Source: Luscinia megarhynchos (taxonomy: Eukaryota; Chordata; Aves; Passeriformes; Turdidae). Taken from it: 64,000 nt of DNA. Both the position numbers and the translations under genes were made by a program. The stretch spans positions 2,327,748 through 2,391,747 of the forward strand of contig CM067590.1 in the NCBI GenBank assembly GCA_034336665.1, written 5' to 3'. The notes beneath the pieces were generated by a model. That model was not told the DNA's origin. It made no database searches and saw only the letters and a list, made by a program, of their open reading frames with translations. This document shows positions 43,976 through 54,700 of the stretch, piece after piece. How positions within the stretch are numbered: the first letter of the stretch is position 1; every line of letters begins with the position of its first letter.

Positions 43976-44043
43976 CCTGTGGTGGTTCGGGAGTCAGCCC
44001 CGATGACGACGCCTCCATCGAACTCCACGGCCATGATGGTGAT
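43976..44043 (-). pseudogene. Isolated PSMB6-like (proteasome subunit beta-1) exon 2
   Basis: The 68-bp exon is bounded by CTCCCCAG and GTGAGC on the minus strand. It encodes TIMAVEFDGGVV and GADSRTTTG, the mature N-terminus of PSMB6, the caspase-like 20S proteasome subunit. The exon size and phase match the vertebrate family as recalled. The first codon is ATC (Ile) where the catalytic Thr1 (ACC) belongs. The third and later exons (SYIANRVTDKL onward) are absent from the next 3 kb, which instead holds retroviral and CKAP2-like sequence. A possible exon 1 is listed separately. Read as a truncated copy, not a working gene. Confidence 0.75.
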
Positions 44044-44389
44044 CTGGGGAGGGAGAGGGAGGGGCTGGCTCAGAGCCCCTGCCCCACAGAAGTCTCCCTT
44101 CCCACAGCAGACTTCACCCACACAACCCCTCCGCCACACAGAAATCACCCTGTGCCCCACAGAAACCGTCTTTCACAGAACTCCCAGCTCCACAGCAAGT
44201 CCCCCCTCCCCAGAGAAAGTCCCTCCGTGCCCATTAGCACCCGTCTCCCAGGGGGTCCCTCTGAGCCATATTCCCCTCCCTGCACTCTTCAGGGAACTCT
44301 CTGCTGCCCCAGCCCTGCGCCCAGCTCCCTCTGCCCCCAAAAGCCAGCCCCAGTTCCACCCCTCAGCCGTACATCGGGACCCTCTGCCC

Positions 44390-44900
44390 CACAGCTCACT
44401 CACTCCGCGCTATGGCGGCTTCTCCTGGTCCGGAACACCCCTTAACCCCACGCAAGCCCATCGCGAGTCCGCAGCCCTCTAAAGTGGGTCTTCCCGCCGT
44501 CCCCGCCCCACACGCCGGTGCTGAGCGGGCTCCGCCGTCCATTCCCGGTGAGTGGCTGACCTGGCGGGGACTGACGCCCGTGAACACACCGTCACCGCCG
44601 CCATCTTCCTCCGCGCTTCGCGGCAGTGTGGCCCGGTACGGCGGGAGTTGGGTCGATGCTTTACGGCAGTGCGGCGGCAGCTGTGCTTTACGGCAGCGTG
44701 GCGTCCGCTGGGCTGATCGTTCTCTTCCTCGGAAAAGAATCTGTTGGGTTTCTCCCTGGCCCAGAATTCCCACGCCAGCCCTCCTCGCGCCCCATCCCGT
44801 CCGCTGGACCCCGGTTAGAGCGGTGCGGATGAGGAAGGGGAGGCACGCGCTGCTACAGGGAGCGTGGTTTCGGGGATTACCTGGGCGCACCTGGGCGGGG
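44390..44900. promoter_or_regulatory. CpG-rich island-like block near the PSMB6-like fragment
   Basis: High GC and CpG density, flanked by AT-richer DNA, with long but compositional open frames on both strands. It would fit the promoter of the proteasome gene copy. No specific factor site stands out. Confidence 0.45.
44560..44604 (-). pseudogene. Possible exon 1 of the PSMB6-like fragment
   Basis: A minus-strand ATG at 44602-44604 opens MAAVTVCSRASVPA in a CpG-rich setting (44.4-44.9 kb), with a donor-like CAG/GTCAGC at about 44,560. The family also begins MAA. The phase at that donor (2) does not fit the phase-0 start of the exon at 44,043. So either the donor differs or this is not the partner exon. 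Confidence 0.25.
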
Positions 44901-45539
44901 GAGGGGGATTCCCAGGGCTCTCTCAAAGAAGGATGCTTGGAACATCGAGGAGCACCTGAATGCACCTGGGCTTGGACACAGCTGCAAGGAAATACCGAGG
45001 GAAAACAGGCTGTGATGGGGGGCAGCACCTGAACAGGTGGAGCAGCGCGTGGGTTTGCAGGGGGAATCGTTCTCCTTTGCCCTTCAGATTTCACCTTGTC
45101 AGTCCCTCCCGAGTTACCCCAGTCCCTCTGAAATGCCCTCTGAAATATCCCCATTTTGAGGGTGATTTTAGGGGCGCCCTGGGACATGACCCCCCTCCAC
45201 CCCTATTTCATGTGAAATAGCAGCTCTAGGCCCCATGGGCTCGAGCCATCCCAATCTTATTTATATGTTTATATGTTTATTTATTGTGTCTGCCCATTGC
45301 TTTCGTACTTATTCATTATGCCTCCTTATTTATTTTTGCTTTTAACTTGTATGTGTATGGAGGTGGAAATAAAATGTTTTCTAGGACAGCATTGCTCAGC
45401 TCATTGCTCATGGGGGATGGGGATATGGATGGGGAAAATCCTTCTGCTTTGGTTGCTTTGGGGTGAAAACCAGAGTGGGGGCCACTCCACAGCCAAATCC
45501 TTGACCCACAGGGACCCTTTCACCACTTTGTCTCCGCAC
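44901..45539. other. Unassigned stretch
   Basis: No gene recognised. A T-rich part with repeated TTTATATG / TTTATTTATT words at 45,258-45,340 is followed by AATAAA near 45,368, which could be an old 3' end on the plus strand. No coding frame leads into it. Confidence 0.35.
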
Positions 45540-46050
45540 ACATCACGGCTGCCCCAAAATCCAGGGGAATTTTATGACCCAAACCTTGGAATTCTGGGCC
45601 CAAAACCTGGAAATTTTGGCCTCAAAATCCTGAATGCTCAGCCCTGAACCCTGAGATTCCAGCCCCAAAAAGCCGGGAATTTCAGCCCTAAAAAGTCTGG
45701 GAATTCCAGCCCCCAAAATCCTGGAATTCCAGGCCAAAATATCCTGGAATTTCAGCTCCAAGATGCGTTAGGTACATGACCCAAGCCCTGGAATTCTTTC
45801 TACAAAACCTGGGAGTTCTAAGCTTAGAATTCTCCAAAATTTCAACCTGAAATCCTGGGAGTTTCAGCCCCAAAAACAGCGGAATTTCAGCCCCAAAATC
45901 CTGGGAGATTTTAAGACCCTAACCCTGGAATTCCTGCTAAAACCTCAGAATTCTGGACCCCAAATCCTCAAATTTTGGCCTCAAAATCCTGGAACATTCG
46001 GCCCTGAATCCTTGGAATTCCAGCTCAAGGCAGGATTTCGGCCTGAGGAA
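45540..46050. repeat. Degenerate ~20-25 bp minisatellite built on CTGGAATTCCAGCCCCAAAA
   Basis: Many imperfect units combining CCCCAAAATCCTGG with GGAATTCCAG or GGAATTTCAG, with drifting spacing of about 20-45 bp, fill half a kilobase. The 12-bp word CTGGAATTCCAG (near 45,721) is a perfect palindrome. Minus-strand frames rich in ILGAGIP-type repeats come from the repeat, not from a gene. Confidence 0.85.
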
Positions 46051-48611
46051 TGAGATTCCCTAAAATCAACCCCAATCTCTGATTTTGCAAAATCTTCAAC
46101 TGCCCTAATCACACATGCGCATACAGTCCAGTGTGGCAGAAGCAGAGAAGTCTTGTCAGGTAAGAATTATTGAACATGATAGTCAGTAGCTGGCCCAGAG
46201 GGATAAAAAGATATTAATGAATTACAAGCACATAAATGTCATTCTCCCAGCATTTTATGTGAGGTGTACTGTTATGTTGAACCTCTGGACATGTCTAAGC
46301 TCGTCTGCAGAGGAAAACTGAGTATTCTGGGATTCATCAACCACTCTAATCTCCACAAATTCACAGAACGGATGACAGGAGGAAAAATTCCCTCCTCCAA
46401 AGTACATAATTTTTCAATAAGGCTTTGCACTAGCTGAGGGAATACATCTGCAGAGTGATCTCATTTGGGACTTCTCTGACCGTGTTCCAGCTCAGGGGTG
46501 GGACTGTGGATGTGGTGCAGCTGGGTCACATCTCCAGACAGTAGTATAGCAACCTCTGGCTCTGCGTTCTAAGTTCTCCTCAGAGGCTTAACAACACCTC
46601 TCTGATCAGCAAAACTATTTCCCTAGAGAATCCCTAGCCAAGCTGAGTTACTGGACGAACACTCTGGCGTGCAGGTTGGTGACTTGTCTGACTGAAGACC
46701 TGCATCGCTGAGGCTCCCTCATCCATGGAGAGATCCCATCCTCTGCTCCTCCTCTGTTTCTGCTGCTGCTCCGGCTTATTTGTTCTTGCCCGGCACAACG
46801 AGATGTACAACAGAGTCCACACAGAGGTCAACAAGTTGAGAGGGACCCAAAGTATCAGAAACTAGCAGACGTCTTGAGAATTGACAAGCTTAGATGGATG
46901 GGGAGCAGAAGGATAGTATACAACTGAATAGGAGGTTAACTTAAGAACTGCTGAATTACAACCTCTTCTGAAGGAACCACCTCCTATTGCAGGAAAGCCC
47001 TGATTCCTAAGCGTCTCAGGATTGCTGAAATAAATAGTGATAGAATTTGGTACATTGCAACATTTCGAGGGTACACACAGGCCAGGTGTGAGATTTTTGC
47101 TCTCTGCAAAGGCTTGCTAGGAGAGGGAGACCAGGAGCTGGATGAGACGCGCGAGTGTACTCGCACTGATGGCAAGGTGCATTACGAGTAAATCAAGGCT
47201 CCTCGATGAGAGAACTTTCGGCATTTGTTTACAAAATTACGTATACAGTTTTAATGCGGTGCTGTGCAGCCTCAGAGACAAGTACAGAAAAAGAACTACA
47301 AGTGGAACCTAAGTTTTAACAACTAAGTCATTTGTACCTTCTACATGAAAAGCCAAGCTAAACATAACCACAATATTATTACGAGTATTACGCTCTTACA
47401 CTGCTGAAGTTCTCCACTGTGGATTTCGGTTATAGCAGCCTATGCTTTACTCTCCAACAAAGCTGATGGTCGGAGTGGAGCCAGAAAGCCAATTTTGTTC
47501 TGTACGCATCTTCCAGTAGGGTATTGCTTCCTCTCCTCGCAGGCTCTCTTTAGCAAAGTGGTAAATACAGAAATCAGTGCCACGGCGAGGTTCTTCACCT
47601 CACTAAGATTTTTTAAAACTGTATAAAGTGAAAAAAGCATGTAAAGAAACACGATGAATATGAGACAAAAATCACCTCGAGCACCTATGTTTTGGAGATT
47701 GAGCTCTGCAGGCTGAAGCCACCGGATTTGAAGCTCAGGCCCTAAGGTGTGCGGTCCTGCTGGAACGAAGCGTCAACGGAGGGTATGCAGGAGGTGTGTA
47801 GTGTTCACTGCTGGCCAAGAAAACTCACCAAAAGCCAGCCAGCCTGTGAGTCCCCACACCGCAGCTCCAGGCACTCTGAACTGAGGCCACTGTGCGCGAG
47901 GCTCTGCTGCGTGCCTGGTGTATGACGCCGCTGTGACCCAGGCCCGGTGTCACCTCCCAAACACCACAGAACCTCCTGTGTCATCAGAGAAAGCCACGGT
48001 AGATTGTGTCGCGCAGCATTTGATCAACAAAATACAGGAGTGAAAGCTTGATAGAAATGCTCTTTCGTGACGAAATGCTAACTGCTTCACCATAAACTGT
48101 GAGGTTTTTATGAGGAATACCCAAGCTCCACGAATTCGGTGACTTTCGGGTGCATTTCCAGCCTACCACGCATTCCTGAATTGCTGGGGGTATCCAGAGT
48201 TTATAGTACTAGGTTAAACTGGTGAGAGCTGAGGATACTTAGCAGTTTTCGAGACTTCGAAGATCTTTATCATGGAGCTGGAACATCGAAGCGAGAGCAG
48301 ACAAGGGTTCTCACAGTTAAGCAGAGCTCCATGAAGTGGACAGCAACAAGGTTACTCTCACTACGCGTGCTCTTTAGAAAGCAAAAACAAATTTGGCTAT
48401 TGACATGAGCACGAACATTGAACAACCCGCACCTCTTTGGGGCCTTGGCGGCGAAGCCCACCAGAGCATCATTCGGAAAAGCACTAAGATCAGAGATGTT
48501 TTGTAAAGAGACCTAGACGAAGTGTTGCTGACCGCTGAGGGTGCCTGAAAATCCTCCACGCATGCACTTCATGCTGTGGTAAATATATCCATCCTCACTG
48601 ATAACAGTGCT
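46051..48611. other. Unassigned 2.5-kb stretch beside the satellite
   Basis: Mixed-composition sequence without recognisable exons, CR1 or satellite monomers. The only frame of note is a small one at 46725-46865. The right edge is an assembly gap, so its true neighbour is unknown. Confidence 0.4.
46725..46865 (+). CDS. Small open frame with a signal-peptide-like N-terminus (46 aa), doubtful
   Basis: ATG to TAG encodes a basic start, a hydrophobic Leu/Cys core (HPLLLLCFCCCSGLFVLA) and a polar tail of about 24 residues. It could be a first exon of a secreted protein or chance; I see no clear continuation and no family match. Listed because it is the only structured frame in the unassigned block. 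Confidence 0.12.
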   Translation: MERSHPLLLLCFCCCSGLFVLARHNEMYNRVHTEVNKLRGTQSIRN

Positions 48612-48711
48612 NNNNNNNNNNNNNNNNNNNNNNNNNNNNNNNNNNNNNNNNNNNNNNNNNNNNNNNNNNNNNNNNNNNNNNNNNNNNNNNNNNNNNNNNN
48701 NNNNNNNNNNN
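48612..48711. other. Assembly gap (100 N)
   Basis: Exactly 100 N, the customary size for a gap of unknown length. Unique sequence lies on the left, satellite immediately on the right. The true array start and length are therefore unknown. Confidence 0.99.
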
Positions 48712-51700
48712 CGCAGATTTCTGTGGTAGATATCAGTGATGCAGAGAAGGCATTTCTAGGTGTAGTGCAAAGTGAGATCTGTGGTGTGCTGTGCACACTT
48801 TCGCTTTAGCTTTAGGTGCACTGCAGTGCTCTTCGCTATGCATAGTGGAAAGAGTGTATGGTATGCTTTCAAGAAGCAGAGAATATTGCTATGGTAGAGA
48901 GGTTTTAGAAGAAAAGTGCACATGCCAGGCGTGTTTTGGCAGTAGCAGAACTTCCCAGCAGAGTGTTCTGTGAGAGGGGTAGACGGCACTTCACCTCCCT
49001 TAGACAGAAATCGCTTCTTGCTACAAACCGCGATTAGGGAAACCACACTGCACTGAGGTGCTCTGCACAGAATACCGGTTGTCAGGGGCTAGTGGTATGA
49101 AGCAGGATATGCCAGAACCAGCTTTGCTACAACATAGTTATTCGTCACGCAGATTTCTGTGGTAGATATCAGTGATGCAGAGAAGGCATTTCTAGGTGTA
49201 GTGCAAAGTGAGATCTGTGGTGTGCTGTGCACACTTTCGCTTTAGCTTTAGGTGCACTGCAGTGCTCTTCGCTATGCATAGTGGAAAGAGTGTATGGTAT
49301 GCTTTCAAGAAGCAGAGAATATTGCTATGGTAGAGAGGTTTTAGAAGAAAAGCGCACATGCCAGGCGTGTTTTGGCAGTAGCAGAACTTCCCAGCAGAGT
49401 GTTCTGTGAGAGGGGTAGACGGCACTTCACCTCCCTTAGACAGAAATCGCTTCTTGCTACAAACCGCGATTAGGGAAACCACACTGCACTGAGGTGCTCT
49501 GCACAGAATACCGGTTGTCAGGGACTAGTGGTATGAAGCAGGATATGCCAGAACCAGCATCTGTACAACATAGTTATTCGTCACGCAGATTTCTGTGGTA
49601 GATATCAGTGATGCAGAGAAGGCATTTCTAGGTGTAGTGCAAAGTGAGATCTGTGGTGTGCTGTGCACACTTTCGCTTTAGCTTTAGGTGCACTGCAGTG
49701 CTCTTCGCTATGCATAGTGGAAAGAGTGTATGGTATGCTTTCAAGAAGCAGAGAATATTGCTATGGTAGAGAGGTTTTAGAAGAAAAGTGCACATGCCAG
49801 GCGTGTTTTGGCAGTAGCAGAACTTCCCAGCAGAGTGTTCTGTGAGAGGGGTAGACGGCACTTCACCTCCCCTAGACAGAAATCGCTTCTTGCTACAAAC
49901 CGCGATTAGGGAAACCACACTGCACTGAGGTGCTCTGCACAGAATACCGTTGTCAGGGACTAGTGGTATGAAGCAGGATATGCCAGAACCAGCTTTGCTA
50001 CAACATAGTTATTCGTCACGCAGATTTCTGTGGTAGATATCAGTGATGCAGAGAAGGCATTTCTAGGTGTAGTGCAAAGTGAGATCTGTGGTGTGCTGTG
50101 CACACTTTCGCTTTAGCTTTAGGTGCACTGCAGTGCTCTTCGCTATGCATAGTGGAAAGAGTGTATGGTATGCTTTCAAGAAGCAGAGAATATTGCTATG
50201 GTAGAGAGGTTTTAGAAGAAAAGTGCACATGCCAGGCGTGTTTTGGCAGTAGCAGAACTTCCCAGCAGAGGGTTCTGTGCGAGGGGTAGACGGCACTTCA
50301 CCTCCCTTAGACAGAAATCGCTTCTTGCTACAAACCGCGATTAGGGAAACCACACTGCACTGAGGTGCTCTGCACAGAATACCGGTTGTCAGGGACTAGT
50401 GGTATGAAGCAGGATATGCCAGAACCAGCATCTGTACAACATAGTTATTCGTCACGCAGATTTCTGTGGTAGATATCAGTGATGCAGAGAAGGCATTTCT
50501 AGGTGTAGTGCAAAGTGAGATCTGTGGTGTGCTGTGCACACTTTCGCTTTAGCTTTAGGTGCACTGCAGTGCTCTTCGCTATGCATAGTGGAAAGAGTGT
50601 ATGGTATGCTTTCAAGAAGCAGAGAATATTGCTATGGTAGAGAGGTTTTAGAAGAAAAAGTGCACATGCCAGGCGTGTTTTGGCAGTAGCAGAACTTCCC
50701 AGCAGAGTGTTCTGTGAGAGGGGTAGACGGCACTTCACCTCCCTTAGACAGAAATCGCTTCTTGCTACAAACCGCGATTAGGGAAACCACACTGCACTGA
50801 GGTGCTCTGCACAGAATACCGGTTGTCAGGGACTAGTGGTATGAAGCAGGATATGCCAGAACCAGCATCTGTACAACATAGTTATTCGTCACGCAGATTT
50901 CTGTGGTAGATATCAGTGATGCAGAGAAGGCATTTCTAGGTGTAGTGCAAAGTGAGATCTGTGGTGTGCTGTGCACACTTTCGCTTTAGCTTTAGGTGCA
51001 CTGCAGTGCTCTTCGCTATGCATAGTGGAAAGAGTGTATGGTATGCTTTCAAGAAGCAGAGAATATTGCTATGGTAGAGAGGTTTTAGAAGAAAAGTGCA
51101 CATGCCAGGCGTGTTTTGGCAGTAGCAGAACTTCCCAGCAGAGTGTTCTGTGAGAGGGGTAGACGGCACTTCACCTCCCTTAGACAGAAATCGCTTCTTG
51201 CTACAAACCGCTTATTAGGGAAAAAGCACACTGCACTGAGGTGCTCTGCACAGAACACCGCTGTCAGGGACTAGTGGTATGAAGCAGGATATGCCAGAAC
51301 TAGCATCTGTACAACATAGTTATTCGTCACGCAGATTTCTGTGCTAGATATCAGTGATGCAGAGAAGGCATTTCTAGGTGTAGTGCAAAGTGAGATCTGT
51401 GGTGTGCTGTGCACACTTTCGCTTTAGCTTTAGGTGCACTGCAGTGCTCTTCGCTATGCATAGTGGAAAGAGTGTATGGTATGCTTTCAAGAAGCAGAGA
51501 ATATTGCTATGGTAGAGAGGTTTTAGAAGAAAAGTGCACATGCCAGGCGTGTTTTGGCAGTAGCAGAACTTCCCAGCAGAGTGTTCTGTGAGAGGGGTAG
51601 ACGGCATTTCACCTCCCTTAGATAGAAATCGCTTCTTGCTACAAACCGCGATTTGGGAAACCACACTGCACTGAGGTGCTCTGCACAGAATACCGGTTGT

Positions 51701-54700
51701 CAGGGACTAGTGGTATGAAGCAGGATATGCCAGAACCAGCATCTGTACAACATAGTTATTCGTCGCGCAGATTTCTGTGGTAGATATCAGTGATGCAGAG
51801 AAGGCATTTCCAGGTGTAGTGCAAAGTGAGATCCGTGGTGTGCTGTGCACACTTTCGCTTTAGCTTTAGGTGCACTGCAGTGCTCTTCGCTATGCATAGT
51901 GGAAAGAGTGTATGGTATGCTTTCAAGAAGCAGAGAATATTGCTATGGTAGAGAGGTTTTAGAAGAAAAGTGCACATGCCAGGCGTGTTTTGGCAGTAGC
52001 AGAACTTCCCAGCAGAGTGTTCTGTGAGAGGGGTAGACGGCACTTTCACCTCTCCTTAGACAGAAATCGCTTCTGCTACAAACCGCTGATTAGGGAAACC
52101 ACACTGCACTGAGGTGCTCTGCACAGAATACCGGGTTGTCAGGGACTAGTGGTATGAAGCAGGATATGCCAGAACCAGCATCTTGCACAACATAGTTATT
52201 CGTCACGCAGATTTCTGTGGTAGATATCAGTAATGCAGAGAAGGCATTTCTAGGTGTAGTGCAAAGTGAGATCTGTGGTGTGCTGTGCACACTTTCGCTT
52301 TAGCTTTAGGTGCACTGCAGTGCTCTTCGCTATGCATAGTGGAAAGAGTGTATGGTATGCTTTCAAGAAGCAGAGAATATTGCTATGGTAGAGAGGTTTT
52401 AGAAGAAAAGTGCACATGCCAGGCGTATTTTGGCAGTAGCAGAACTTCCCAGCAGAGTGTTCTGTGAGAGGGGTAGACGGCACTTCACCTCCCTTTAGAC
52501 AGAAATCGCTTCTTGCTACAAACCGCGATTAGGGAAACCACACTGCACTGAGGTGCTCTGCACAGAATACCGGTTGTCAGGGACTAGTGGTATGAAGCAG
52601 GATATGCCAGAACCAGCATCTGTACAACATAGTTATTCGTCACGCAGATTTCTGTCCTAGATATCAGTGATGCAGAGAAGGCATTTCTAGGTGTAGTGCA
52701 AAGTGAGATCTGTGGTGTGCTGTGCACACTTTCGCTTTAGCTTTAGGTGCACTGCAGTGCTCTTCGCTATGCATAGTGGAAAGAGTGTATGGTATGCTTT
52801 CAAGAAGCAGAGAATATTGCTATGGTAGAGAGGTTTTAGAAGAAAAGTGCACATGCCAGGCGTGTTTTGGCAGTAGCAGAACTTCCCAGCAGAGTGTTCT
52901 GTGAGGGGTAGACGGCACTTCACCTCCCTTAGACAGAAATCGCTTCTTGCTACAAACCGCCATTAGGGAAACCACACTGCACTGAGGTGCTCTGCACAGA
53001 ATACCGGTTGTCAGGGACTAGTGGTATGAAGCAGGATATGCCAGAAGCAGCATCTGTACAACATAGTTATTCGTCACGCAGATTTCTGTGGTAGATATCA
53101 GTGATGCAGAGAAGCCATTTCTAGGTGTAGTGCAAAGTGAGATCTGTGGTGTGCTGTGCACACTTTCGCTTTAGCTTTAGGTGCACTGCAGTGCTCTTCG
53201 CTATGCATAGTGGAAAGAGTGTATGGTATGCTTTCAAGAAGCAGAGAATATTGCTATGGTAGAGAGGTTTTAGAAGAAAAGTGCACATGCCAGGCGTGTT
53301 TTGGCAGTAGCAGAACTTCCCAGCAGAGTGTTCTGTGAGAGGGGTAGACGGCACTTCACCTCCCTTAGACAGAAATCGCTTCTTGCTACAAAACCGCGAT
53401 TAGGGGAAAACCACACTGCACTGAGGTGCTCTGCACAGAATACCCGCTGTCAGGGACTAGTGGTATGAAGCAGGATATGCCAGAACCAGCTTTTGCTACA
53501 ACATAGTTATTCGTCGTGCAGATTTCAGTCCTAGATATCAGTGATGCAGAGAAGGCATTTCTAGGTGTAGTGCAAAGTGAGATCTGTGGTGTGCTGTGCA
53601 CACTTTCGCTTTAGCTTTAGGTGCACTGCAGTGCTCTTCGCTATGCATAGTGGAAAGAGTGTATGGTATGCTTTCAAGAAGCAGAGAATATTGCTATGGT
53701 AGAGAGGTTTTAGAAGAAAAGTGCACATGCCAGGCGTGTTTTGGCAGTAGCAGAACTTCCCAGCAGAGTGTTCTGTGAGGGGGGTAGACGGCACTTCACC
53801 TCCCTTAGACAGAAATCGCTTCTTGCTACAAACCGCGATTAGGGAAACCACCCTGCACTGAGGTGCTCTGCACAGAATACCGGTTGTCAGGGACTAGTGG
53901 TATGAAGCAGGATATGCCAGAACCAGCATCTGTACAACATAGTTATTCGTCACGCAGATTTCTGTGGTAGATATCAGTGATGCAGAGAAGCCATTTCTAG
54001 GTGTAGTGCAAAGTGAGATCTGTGGTGTGCTGTGCACACTTTCGCTTTAGCTTTAGGTGCACTGCAGTGCTCTTCGCTATGCATAGTGGAAAGAGTGTAT
54101 GGTATGCTTTCAAGAAGCAGAGAATATTGCTATGGTAGAGAGGTTTTAGAAGAAAAGTGCACATGCCAGGCGTGTTTTGGCAGTAGCAGAACTTCCCAGC
54201 AGAGTGTTCTGTGAGAGGGGTAGACTGCACTTCACTCCCTTAGACAGAAATCGCCTTCTGCTACAAAACCGTGATTAGGGAAACCACACTGCACTGAGGT
54301 GCTCTGCACAGAATACCCGCTGTCAGGGACTAGTGGTATGAAGCAGGATATGCCAGAACCAGCATCTGTACAACATAGTTATTCGTCACGCAGATTTCTG
54401 TGGTAGATATCAGTAATGCAGAGAAGGCATTTCTAGGTGTAGTGCAAAGTGAGATCTGTGGTGTGCTGTGCACACTTTCTCGCTTTAGCTTTAGGTGCAC
54501 TGCAGTGCTCTTCGCCATGCATAGCGTAAAGAGGTATGGTATGCTTTCAAGAAGCAGAGAATATTGCTATGGTAGAGAGGTTTTAGAAGAAAAAGTGCAC
54601 ATGCCAGGCGTGTTTTGGCAGTAGCAGAACTTCCCAGCAGAGTGTTCTGTGAGAGGGGTAGACGGCACTTCACCTCCCTTAGACAGAAATCGCTTCTTGC

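Noticed and set aside
44396..45187. 263-aa minus and 206-aa plus frames around the PSMB6-like fragment
   Set aside because: GC-rich compositional frames in the CpG block. The plausible start codon at 44,604 uses a different frame.
48712..49150. CENP-B box in the satellite monomer
   Set aside because: The TTCG words (CTTCGCTATG, ATTCGTCACG) lack the A and CGGG at the required spacing.
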